Positions 27,506 to 34,559 of a stretch of DNA of 64,000 nt are shown here, piece by piece. The notes below the pieces were generated by a model. The model saw only the letters and a list, made by a program, of their open reading frames with translations, searched no databases and had not been told where the DNA came from. The stretch comes from Bacillus shivajii (GTDB taxonomy: Bacteria > Bacillota > Bacilli > Bacillales > Salisediminibacteriaceae). Position numbers and translations under genes: made by a program. Location of the stretch: the NCBI RefSeq assembly GCF_020519665.1, contig NZ_CP084703.1, forward strand, positions 4,092,001-4,156,000, read 5' to 3'. The first letter of the stretch is position 1. Each line of letters begins with the position of its first letter.

Positions 27506-28678
27506 TCACAACCTTTCTTCTTCAGACGCTTGTTCAGGTCGGTTGAACAGTCGCTCATGATTGACACGAAACTTGATTGAATTGCCGTCTGTTTCCCATT
27601 GATCTTTATTTAAAAACTTCGTTAACATCCGATGAATTGATGCTTTTCTATACGAGAAGTTCGTTACTGGACGAGGCTGGCCTTCTTGGATGACAAAAGG
27701 AACAAGTTCGACTTCTGCCTCTCCGTTTTCGTATAAATGGTATTGGGCAAGCGCTGTTTGCTTCGTCCGTGTCCACCCTTGATCAAAAATAAAGTTACCG
27801 AGACTGTAAAAAATGATCGTATCATTATAAATTTCGACAGGCGACAAAACATGCGGGTAATGCCCAATGATAATATCAGCTCCAGCATGTGACATCGCAT
27901 GAGCGAGCTCCTGCTGACGGCTTGAAACGTGAGAGTCATATGGCTCACCCCAATGTGTATGCACGACCACAAGATCTGCCTCTTTACTCGCATTTGTAAT
28001 CGCATGAATGGCATATCTCGGTGGGTCAAGTGGCATAATGCCAGGACGAAAGGTTGTCGCAATCGAATTGGCAGCCGCAATATCTGTCATTGCTAACGTC
28101 GCAATCGTTAATCCATTTTGCTCTGTGTAAACGGCATTATCAATATCTTCTAAATCAACCATCGCCCCTGCTGCTTGAATGCCTTCTTTTTCTTCAAAAA
28201 AATCTATCGTGTCAAGAAAAGCTAAATACCCGTAGTCATAAATGTTATTGTTGGCAATCGATACAGAGCGAAAGTTCCTCTCTCTCAACACGTCGACTGA
28301 TTCAGGTGTCGTTGAAAAAATAATACTTTTATCAATCGGATCGCGCTCTTTAATTAACACAGGGTGTTTAAAGCTTCCCGTCGCAAAGTCTGACACCTCA
28401 AAGTATGGGTCTGTATATGTAAACAAATAATCATAACCACGATGGTTAATGACATCTCTCACATGACGGCCAAACATCATATCGCCAACAAATGTTGCCG
28501 TGAGAACAGCTTCTTCGTCTTTTTCGACATGCGGGATCGCCGTATGTGTCCATAGGTTCGACGTCATTAACAACACTGCAGCTACAATGGCGAAAGCAGA
28601 AGTATGTAACGTCAGCTTTTTCTTATGTTTTTTTGACCATTTGAGGATGTTTTCTTCAAATGAGAGCTGGCGTTTCAT
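27506..28678 (-). CDS. capA: Poly-gamma-glutamate synthase subunit CapA/PgsA
   Basis: A 390-residue membrane-anchored protein (transmembrane segment at about 24-42) with the PGA_cap metallophosphatase-like domain: ATFVGDMMFGRHV, VSIANNNIYDYG, VVHTHWGEPYD and IIGHYPHVLSPVEIYNDTIIFYSLGNFIFDQ. CapA is needed with CapB and CapC for polymer synthesis or export across the membrane. It is the third gene of the operon, 15 bases after capC. Confidence 0.93.
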   Translation of the reverse strand: MKRQLSFEENILKWSKKHKKKLTLHTSAFAIVAAVLLMTSNLWTHTAIPHVEKDEEAVLTATFVGDMMFGRHVRDVINHRGYDYLFTYTDPYFEVSDFATGSFKHPVLIKERDPIDKSIIFSTTPESVDVLRERNFRSVSIANNNIYDYGYLAFLDTIDFFEEKEGIQAAGAMVDLEDIDNAVYTEQNGLTIATLAMTDIAAANSIATTFRPGIMPLDPPRYAIHAITNASKEADLVVVHTHWGEPYDSHVSSRQQELAHAMSHAGADIIIGHYPHVLSPVEIYNDTIIFYSLGNFIFDQGWTRTKQTALAQYHLYENGEAEVELVPFVIQEGQPRPVTNFSYRKASIHRMLTKFLNKDQWETDGNSIKFRVNHERLFNRPEQASEEERL

Positions 28679-28693
28679 CTAAATAGCTCCTTT

Positions 28694-29146
28694 CTATAAA
28701 AAGAAATAGTAGAAGGTCATAATGGCAAACGTAATCCCACTTAATACCATCGTACTTGTCACGGTTATCACGACCCCTTGTTTTTGAAAAGAGTTTGCAA
28801 TAAGTCCTGGAACGATAACCCCAATTCCTCGAAGTTCATAAATTTCAAAAGGCATGACCGGATAGAAGTAGTCAAATGCTAGTTTTAAAACGACTCCTGT
28901 TAAAAGCATTGCCGCAAATTTTCTCCGCCCGTAAAGAATGGTGAATCGTGCAAAAACATGGATGACGAGTAAATAAATTAAACAACTAATAAAAAATATC
29001 GACATGATGAAAAAAGGCTGATCGAAAATAAGTGCTAAATAGCCTGGAACGATAATTCCGCCCGGAAGGACGCCGGCTTTCTCTGCATAAAGTAAGCTAA
29101 TGACTACACCGACAACTAGCGTAATATATAAATCTGCACCAAACAT
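28694..29146 (-). CDS. capC: Poly-gamma-glutamate biosynthesis membrane protein CapC/PgsC
   Basis: A 150-residue, very hydrophobic protein with about four to five membrane segments and the typical EKAGVLPGGIIVPGYLAL and VIVPGLIANSFQKQG blocks. With CapB it forms the core polymer synthase. The normal length is about 149-150 residues. It is encoded 18 bases after capB. Confidence 0.95.
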   Translation of the reverse strand: MFGADLYITLVVGVVISLLYAEKAGVLPGGIIVPGYLALIFDQPFFIMSIFFISCLIYLLVIHVFARFTILYGRRKFAAMLLTGVVLKLAFDYFYPVMPFEIYELRGIGVIVPGLIANSFQKQGVVITVTSTMVLSGITFAIMTFYYFFL

Positions 29147-29164
29147 GCTAAGTGCCTCCTTTTG

Positions 29165-30349
29165 CTATGCTGTATGTGGCTCTTCGTTTTCTTGTATTTT
29201 TTCCATAAGTTCCTCAGCAACGCCGTGAATGTTGCCAACTCCGAACATGACATCGCCATTTACTAATGAGAGTATCTTTTCAAAGACTTCATTTGTTTTT
29301 TTTCCGTCAAGATCAATGACACGGTCGGCATCGATGACCCCATCTTTATGCGCTTGAACAATAGGACTCGTTACACTTCCAATGAGCACTAGAGTGCCTA
29401 TCTCCATTTTTGGCAGGACATCATAGGCGAACTGTTCCGTACGATCAACGCGATCTTCACGACAATTCATAAGTATAATCGGGTGCTTACCTGAGTATCC
29501 GAGCATTTGCACCCGCTCCCAAATCGCTAATGTTGAATGAGCATCATTTGCTGCAAAGGCATTGATAAACGGGGATGTATGTCCTTGGTTTTCGACTGTC
29601 ATTACCCGTAACGCACCAGGATCCGGGTGAGAATGTAACATTCCTTGTCGTGCGACTTCTTCATCGATGTTTAATGCTTTTGATACGGCTAGAGCAAGGG
29701 CTGCATTTTCTGGAAAAATAATGTATGGAAACTGGCGCAAATAGTCTTCTGTAATTTGTGACGTATCTGCAACGATGACTTCTGTGTTTCTCTTTTCTGC
29801 GATCGATCGATACATGTCTGTATACGGTGAATCGTTTAAAATTAAGTGCCCGTTGTATGGAATTGTTGCTACAAAAGCAGAAGCAACATCATCTAGCGAA
29901 GGTCCGAGTACGTCCATATGGTCCTCTAATACATTTACGATCACACAAATGTTCGCTTGGAGTAACACCTCTTGAAAGGTCACTTGATAATCGGGGTTTA
30001 CAGCCATACATTCACTAACAAGAGCATCTGCTTTTGTTTCGGCGACTTCATCAATGACTCTTTTTTGCTCTTTAATGTTCGGTCCTTCAGGGTCGCGAAT
30101 GATCGGTTTTTCCTCTGAACTGTTCCAGTAAATCATCCTTGCAGACGTACCGGTTGTTTTCCCAACCGTTTTATAGCCCGCTTCTTTTAAAATGCCTGTC
30201 GTAAGCCTTGTGACCGTTGACTTACCGCGAACACCATTAATGTTGATTCGAACGGGTATCTTTTCAATATTACGTTGGTGCCTACGGCGTTCAACCGTCC
30301 CTAAAAGTAAAAGCAGGACAGCAGTCAGTGATATCGGAATTAGTAACAT
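29165..30349 (-). CDS. capB: Poly-gamma-glutamate synthase subunit CapB/PgsB
   Basis: A 394-residue ATP-dependent amide ligase related to Mur ligases and folylpolyglutamate synthase. An N-terminal membrane segment is followed by the P-loop INGVRGKSTVTRL (about 37-49), VSECMAVNP, NVLEDHMDVLGPSLDDVA and ILMNCREDRVDRTEQF. It activates the gamma-carboxyl of glutamate and elongates the chain at the membrane. The ribosome binding site is AGGAGG. It is the first gene of the operon. The 600-base upstream region contains a terminator and a stem-loop array that could control it. Confidence 0.95.
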   Translation of the reverse strand: MLLIPISLTAVLLLLLGTVERRRHQRNIEKIPVRININGVRGKSTVTRLTTGILKEAGYKTVGKTTGTSARMIYWNSSEEKPIIRDPEGPNIKEQKRVIDEVAETKADALVSECMAVNPDYQVTFQEVLLQANICVIVNVLEDHMDVLGPSLDDVASAFVATIPYNGHLILNDSPYTDMYRSIAEKRNTEVIVADTSQITEDYLRQFPYIIFPENAALALAVSKALNIDEEVARQGMLHSHPDPGALRVMTVENQGHTSPFINAFAANDAHSTLAIWERVQMLGYSGKHPIILMNCREDRVDRTEQFAYDVLPKMEIGTLVLIGSVTSPIVQAHKDGVIDADRVIDLDGKKTNEVFEKILSLVNGDVMFGVGNIHGVAEELMEKIQENEEPHTA

Positions 30350-30506
30350 ATGATAAAAGTCCTCCTATATTGAAGTTCATCATACAGGTGAATGACATCA
30401 TTCTATTTCATGGCAGTATTGGCAAATTGAACGATTTTGTTTAGTATTCACGAGTTTCCCATTTTTTTTGCATCATCCCTATATATAGATGACTTCCATA
30501 TAAAAC

Positions 30507-30523
30507 CAAGTGCCAGGCACTTG
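30507..30523. repeat. GTGCCAGGCAC palindrome
   Basis: CAAGTGCCAGGCACTTG is a perfect 17-bp palindrome around a single central base, followed by TCATAAAATGGTATTTT. A related block at 33070-33104 has the same AAATGGTATTTT tail. It lies between the terminator at 30556 and capB. Confidence 0.6.
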
Positions 30524-30555
30524 TCATAAAATGGTATTTTTTGCCCATAAAAAAA

Positions 30556-30589
30556 TTGGTCGATGAGGTGGTGGCTCCTCATCGACCAA
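30556..30589 (-). terminator. Perfect 13-bp intrinsic terminator at the end of the stem-loop array
   Basis: TTGGTCGATGAGG pairs perfectly with CCTCATCGACCAA around an 8-base loop. Seven T residues follow on the minus strand. There is no protein gene directly upstream on that strand, so it would end a non-coding RNA, or act as an attenuator about 200 bases before capB. Confidence 0.85.
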
Positions 30590-30950
30590 AAGCTTCGTTC
30601 AAAAAAATATATATTTAAGGGGAGTAGTGGGTGTCACAAAGTCATTAGGAATTTTCCTAAACAACTTTGTGAACAATGCTGTATCCAGCATCTTTTGAGA
30701 AGGATCGCTTCTCTAATCCATGAGGGAAAGGTGGTGGCTATCACTTTTCCTCACTTCAATATATTTCATGTCTCTTTGTGGCTAAGAAAGAGTCATGAGG
30801 CAACGATTATTTGATCCTGCTGATTCGTTTCAGCCTAGTATTCAAATCATCGTTTGCTCAAAAATTCATTAACGGGATGTTAGGGTTTCGCTACTAACGT
30901 TCCTAACTAGTTCACACAGTTTTCAACAAAATAAGGAGAGAGTTATTTAG
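30556..30950 (-). ncRNA. Candidate structured RNA: array of stem-loops upstream of capB
   Basis: This stretch has no convincing ORF but contains consecutive perfect or near-perfect stem-loops: 30634-30672 (9 bp outer plus 7 bp inner), 30676-30691 (ATGCTG/CAGCAT), 30697-30713 (GAGAAG/CTTCTC), 30722-30752 (11 pairs, one bulge), 30767-30797 (10 pairs, one mismatch), 30802-30854 (12 pairs, one mismatch, with inner GCTGA/TCAGC) and 30879-30907 (GTTAGG/CCTAAC). The perfect terminator at 30556-30589 fixes the minus strand as the likely transcribed strand. A C-rich single-stranded segment (complement of 30617-30624) could pair with Shine-Dalgarno sequences. Either a separate small RNA or the leader of the cap operon; no known RNA family was recognised. 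Confidence 0.5.
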
Positions 30951-30955
30951 TCAAA

Positions 30956-31240
30956 TTACATGTCTTCTTCTTCGTCTTCATCTTCTTCATCATACATATC
31001 GTCTTCAACGTCATCATCTAGTTCTTCATCATCTTCAAAGTCATCCTCGAAATCTTCTTCGTCAATGTCGCCGTCAAAATCTGCGTCATCTTCAAAGTCA
31101 TCCTCAATGTTTACATCTTCTTCAATTCCCGTTTCTTCTTCTAGTGGCGCTTCCTCTTCAATGTTTTCTTCACCGCAAGCTGCTAATACGCCTACTGTAA
31201 GAGCACCTGTCATAATTGATAGCATTAATTTCTTTTTCAT
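30956..31240 (-). CDS. Small hyperacidic lipoprotein 1
   Basis: A 94-residue lipoprotein. The start ATG at 31240 follows AGGAGG at ideal distance; the 17-residue longer frame includes that site. MKKKLMLSIMTGALTVGVLAACGEE is the signal and lipobox region, with Cys at about residue 23. The rest is almost entirely Glu and Asp with a few hydrophobic spacers and no visible catalytic motif. The function is unknown. It is the first of five similar genes in a row with individual ribosome binding sites and 90-280-base gaps. The composition suggests a charged coat at the membrane surface. Confidence 0.75.
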   Translation of the reverse strand: MKKKLMLSIMTGALTVGVLAACGEENIEEEAPLEEETGIEEDVNIEDDFEDDADFDGDIDEEDFEDDFEDDEELDDDVEDDMYDEEDEDEEEDM

Positions 31241-31520
31241 TTTTATTTCCTCCTGTTGTTTCTTATCTTGATGTTTGGAATGAATGATCATACATTCCCT
31301 ATCCGCAACGCTTATTTGTTAAGTGATGCGATGGAAATAATCATATCTTGCTTTTAAAAAAGCTGCAATTGATTTCGGAGCTTTTTCAAATTCTTTGACA
31401 ATCGACCACATTGTTATGAAATTTTTCCACAACTTTGTGATAAAGATCAGATTGCACTGCCAGTTAAGCGTTTTCCGTCATAACCAGCAGTACATTCCAA
31501 TAGGTGATCTTCATTTGTTA

Positions 31521-31676
31521 TTACATGTCACCATCTAAATCATCGTCACCAAAGTCACCTTCATCTTCCATCATTGGGTCGTCTTGCATCGGTTCATCTT
31601 CTACATCTCCACATGCTGCTAATACCCCTACAGTTAACGCTCCTGATAATAACATTAATAATGCTTTCTTTTTCAT
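31521..31676 (-). CDS. Small hyperacidic lipoprotein 2
   Basis: A 51-residue gene product starting MKKKALLMLLSGALTVGVL and continuing AACGDVEDEPMQDD, then a short Asp/Glu/Met-rich tail. The start follows GGAGG. The leader is nearly identical to those at 30956 and 31896, and VEDEPMQDDPMMED closely resembles VADDPMQEEGDPMMED of the next gene, so the two are recent paralogues. The 280 bases between this gene and its downstream neighbour carry no recognisable gene. Confidence 0.72.
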   Translation of the reverse strand: MKKKALLMLLSGALTVGVLAACGDVEDEPMQDDPMMEDEGDFGDDDLDGDM

Positions 31677-31895
31677 TTCAAATTCCTCCTTTTAGTTTTT
31701 CACATTGGTTTTGAATTGGCAGGATAAAAAACGTCAACAACCTTTGCAACAATCAGTTGATCTATGTGAAAAGAGGTCGGTGATGCTCTTGACACACAAC
31801 CTCTTGTTGACTTAGTTTTTACAAAAAATCATTAACTCACGGTTGCCAACAAAGTAAATATTTTTATCTTTCCTTAGACGAGCAGATTTCATCGA

Positions 31896-32048
31896 TTATG
31901 AATCTCCACCGCCAACTGGGTCTTCACCATCTTCCATCATTGGGTCGCCTTCTTCTTGCATCGGATCATCTGCAACATCTCCACAAGCAGCTAGAAAGCC
32001 TACCGTTAGTGCACCTGACAATAAAGTGAGTAATACTTTCTTTTTCAT
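31896..32048 (-). CDS. Small hyperacidic lipoprotein 3
   Basis: A 50-residue gene product with leader MKKKVLLTLLSGALTVGF, lipobox LAACGD, and a short acidic tail ending PVGGGDS. AGGAGG lies upstream of the ATG at 32048. It is a close paralogue of the gene at 31521. No known domain. Confidence 0.72.
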   Translation of the reverse strand: MKKKVLLTLLSGALTVGFLAACGDVADDPMQEEGDPMMEDGEDPVGGGDS

Positions 32049-32139
32049 GGGTGATCCCTCCTAAAGTCATTATGTCATTGCACTTATTTTAAACAGGAAC
32101 TGAAAAAGCCATACATGAAAAAGTCATGATTTCTTGCTT

Positions 32140-32367
32140 TTATTCATCATAGTCATCGTCATCATCGTCAAAATCGATATCATCGCCTTCGTCTTCCACG
32201 TCAATATCTAAATCTACATCGTCACCGCCATCATCAGTTTCAACTCCACCTCCGCCAGTTCCGTCTGTTCCGTTATCATCGATATCTACATCTTGATCAG
32301 CACATGCTCCTAATACACTTGCCGCTAATAATGTAGATGCTACAGTTAAAAACGCTTTCTTTTTCAT
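32140..32367 (-). CDS. Small hyperacidic lipoprotein 4 (Asp-rich)
   Basis: A 75-residue lipoprotein with leader MKKKAFLTVASTLLAASVL and lipobox LGACADQD (Cys at about residue 22). A Gly/Thr segment is followed by a tail of more than half Asp and Glu ending DDDDDDYDE. Together with the gene at 32461 it forms a second subtype (LGACADQDxDxDD). GGAGG lies upstream of the start. The function is unknown; a calcium- or cation-binding surface peptide is possible. Confidence 0.75.
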   Translation of the reverse strand: MKKKAFLTVASTLLAASVLGACADQDVDIDDNGTDGTGGGGVETDDGGDDVDLDIDVEDEGDDIDFDDDDDDYDE

Positions 32368-32460
32368 CAGTCATTCCTCCTTGTTTCTCCATTCTCTTTT
32401 TCACTATGTCTAAGTCTTGTTTATTTCTAAATGTCGATCAAAAGGGTACTTGAATGTTCT

Positions 32461-32631
32461 TTACTCGTCATCATCAACCTCTACATCGACTTCTGCATCA
32501 TCTCCGCCATCTTCTTCAACGCCGTTTCCATCAAAGCCATCATCTACGTCTATATCCTGATCAGCACATGCTCCTAAGATGCCTAATGCTAACACTGTCG
32601 ATGCAGCAGTTAAGAATGTTTTCTTTTTCAT
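32461..32631 (-). CDS. Small hyperacidic lipoprotein 5 (Asp-rich)
   Basis: A 56-residue lipoprotein starting MKKKTFLTAASTVLALGIL with lipobox LGACADQDIDVDDG, then an Asp/Glu/Gly tail ending VDDDE. GGAGG lies upstream of the ATG at 32631. It is a paralogue of the gene at 32140 and the most upstream of the five. Confidence 0.72.
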   Translation of the reverse strand: MKKKTFLTAASTVLALGILGACADQDIDVDDGFDGNGVEEDGGDDAEVDVEVDDDE

Positions 32632-32967
32632 GAGAACATTCCCTCCTTAACAAGATTTGTTTTTTTGAATTTGCTAAATATTGCTTCAGCAGTGATTCTA
32701 TCAGCCCTATTTCACCAAAACAACGGACTCAAACCTATTTTCGATCTTTTTTACAATCTCTCATAGTTTTCCCACATAGTCACAGATTCTCACCATAATA
32801 GGGATGTAAATCCCTTTATACCAGACACTAGCCAATGAAAATGCTTCATTTGATTTTTCATGATTGCGATACTCATATATGATTTACGGCGGTTACCATT
32901 GTAGAAAAAACTCGTCTTACACGATGTCACATGACGCAATATATGAAGGTTTAAAGTAAAAAAGAGG

Positions 32968-33016
32968 TAATTTTGTCTAAATAAAGTTAAACAAACGTTT
33001 GTTTAGTCCGTACCTC
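32968..33016. repeat. Nested palindrome containing the AAACAAACGTTTGTTT core
   Basis: Outer arms AAAGAGGTA and TACCTCTTT enclose the 18-bp perfect palindrome TAAACAAACGTTTGTTTA (32988-33005), the same core as at 6589-6608. The gap 32632-33166 contains this, a GTGCCAGCC-type motif with an AAATGGTATTTT tail near 33070-33104, and no gene that could be supported. Confidence 0.45.
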
Positions 33017-33166
33017 TTTCCTATCACCAAGCTAAACATAAATAAAAAATAATATATCTATTTAATCCCAGGTGCCAGCCATCTGGGATTAAATGGTATT
33101 TTGTGTAAAATGATGTTTCATTGGGGTAAGCCTTAAAACTACATGAGAATGTTTAGCAAATAGAAA

Positions 33167-33200
33167 AAAGCCAAGTATCGCATCAGCGATACTTGGCTTT
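33167..33200 (-). terminator. Intrinsic terminator of fabZ
   Basis: Perfect 14-bp stem AAAGCCAAGTATCG / CGATACTTGGCTTT with a 6-base loop and a T-run on the minus strand, 12 bases after the fabZ stop codon. Confidence 0.92.
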
Positions 33201-33211
33201 AAAAGTAACTC

Positions 33212-33646
33212 TTATTCTTCTTTATCAGAGAGAGCAAACATCAATTCAGCTTCAGCTACAGTTTTTCCTTCTACAGTTGCGACAGCTTTTCCTTTTCCGA
33301 TCTTCCCTCTTAAACGTGTCATTTCAACCTCAAGCTTAAGCTGGTCTCCAGGTTTTACTTGTCCTTTAAATCGGCATCCATCAATACCTGCAAAAAATGC
33401 AAGCTTTCCGCGATTTTCTTCTTTCTTTAACATCGCCACAGCCCCAACTTGAGCTAATGCTTCAATAATCAGAACCCCTGGCATAACAGGGTAATCTGGA
33501 AAATGCCCATTAAAAAAGTCTTCGTTAGCACTAACATTTTTAATCCCTACTGCTCTTTGTCCTTCTTCGACCTCTAAAATTCGGTCCACTAATAAAAACG
33601 GGTAACGATGAGGGATAATCTCTTTAATTTCTTCAATTGTAAGCAT
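33212..33646 (-). CDS. fabZ: 3-hydroxyacyl-ACP dehydratase FabZ
   Basis: Dehydrates 3-hydroxyacyl-ACP in type II fatty acid synthesis, in the cytosol. The 144-residue length is typical. The hot-dog fold has [12 protein letters not shown] and [21 protein letters not shown], with catalytic His48 and Glu62. Its place next to flhP/flhO and mbl matches B. subtilis, where fabZ is ywpB. Confidence 0.97.
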   Translation of the reverse strand: MLTIEEIKEIIPHRYPFLLVDRILEVEEGQRAVGIKNVSANEDFFNGHFPDYPVMPGVLIIEALAQVGAVAMLKKEENRGKLAFFAGIDGCRFKGQVKPGDQLKLEVEMTRLRGKIGKGKAVATVEGKTVAEAELMFALSDKEE

Positions 33647-33813
33647 AAAATTTATGACCTCCTATAATATGTAGGTTCTATGTATTCTCTATCTAGTTTA
33701 CTTTAAGCATCGACTGATTTACAAGAAGGAATACAAAACAGAGTAGAAGAATCAACATTTCACACATAAATATGAACTTGCCTATATTGTCAACCCTCCC
33801 CTTAAAATTGTAG

Positions 33814-33826
33814 GGGACCAGGTCCC
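33814..33826. repeat. GGGACCAGGTCCC palindrome
   Basis: A perfect 13-bp palindrome in the gap between fabZ and the EpuA-like gene. Like GTGCCWGGCAC it has a CCWGG centre. Confidence 0.5.
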
Positions 33827-33853
33827 GCACAATTTTGTGTGAAATTATGAAAA

Positions 33854-33890
33854 AAGCTCCAAAGGAGAAATACTATCCCCTTTGGAGCTT
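33854..33890 (-). terminator. Intrinsic terminator of the EpuA-like gene
   Basis: Minus-strand stem AAGCTCCAAAGG / CCTTTGGAGCTT followed by TTTTTTC, directly after the stop codon at 33893. Confidence 0.88.
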
Positions 33891-33892
33891 GA

Positions 33893-34516
33893 TCATTCTT
33901 CTTCTGTTCGTTCAAGTTCTGTTTCTTGATAAATAATATCGTAAATATGGTACCAGGTGTCACGTTCAAATATATCAGATGGTTCACCCTCACCGACGAT
34001 CCCATATCCAAACATTGTACCTACTACTAAACTCCCAGCTAATAATAACAATAAAACAATGACTCGTATCCATAAAGGAATTAAACGAATCCTTCCTCGC
34101 TTTTTCTTCATTTTATGGTTCGATTCCTCATTGGCCTTCTCTTTTTTTAGCTGTTTACGTGTTTTCACTTGCTTGTCCATCGATTCATCCTCATTAATTT
34201 CTGAACGTCGATCTTCCTCTTTTGTAACAAGTTCATCGTTCGGAGGAATTGGATTAATCTTTTCTAACTGATCATGTGGTTGTTTCTTATCTGATACATG
34301 AGTATCTGTTAAATGATGATCTGTTTTTTTAGAAATAGACTTCTGTTTATCCCCTAAAGAGAATACCGATGTTTCATCATTACTTATATCGGACTGACTA
34401 CCATCGGTTATCTCTTTTCTATCAGACTGTTTATCCTTTAATTCATGGCTATTTTCAGTTGTTTTGTGAGAAGAAGCTTCTTCTCTATTTATCTCGTTTC
34501 CATTGTCTTTATTCAT
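33893..34516 (-). CDS. EpuA-like protein (annotated in relatives as RNA polymerase subunit beta-like)
   Basis: A 207-residue protein. Residues 1-140 are highly charged and low in complexity. A basic stretch KKKRGRIRLIPLWIR leads into one membrane segment (about 148-170), and the end reads GYGIVGEGEPSDIFERDTWYHIYDII. The last 65 residues match the short EpuA family (PF11772), often mislabelled as RNA polymerase beta because of database history. The function is unknown. The position after flhP is the normal one in Bacillus relatives. The long hydrophilic N-terminus is longer than in minimal members. Confidence 0.7.
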   Translation of the reverse strand: MNKDNGNEINREEASSHKTTENSHELKDKQSDRKEITDGSQSDISNDETSVFSLGDKQKSISKKTDHHLTDTHVSDKKQPHDQLEKINPIPPNDELVTKEEDRRSEINEDESMDKQVKTRKQLKKEKANEESNHKMKKKRGRIRLIPLWIRVIVLLLLLAGSLVVGTMFGYGIVGEGEPSDIFERDTWYHIYDIIYQETELERTEEE

Positions 34517-34559
34517 GACAAACCCCTCGTCATATTCGGCTTTCTAGCCTATTGTATCC

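Noticed and set aside
30563-30814. 83-residue plus-strand ORF across the stem-loop array
   Set aside because: It starts inside a perfect terminator hairpin, has no ribosome binding site and no recognisable domain; the base pairing explains the sequence better.
30600-30950. Known riboswitch (yybP-ykoY, T-box, ydaO) or tmRNA/RNase P
   Set aside because: AAGGGGAGTAG at 30617 resembles the start of yybP-ykoY, but the rest of that core is absent, and no T-box, tag peptide or RNase P core was found; the terminator also points to the other strand.
30960-31271. Plus-strand Ser-rich ORF opposite the first acidic lipoprotein
   Set aside because: Poly-Ser is the antisense of Asp/Glu-rich codons; the minus-strand gene has a ribosome binding site and lipobox, the plus-strand frame has neither.
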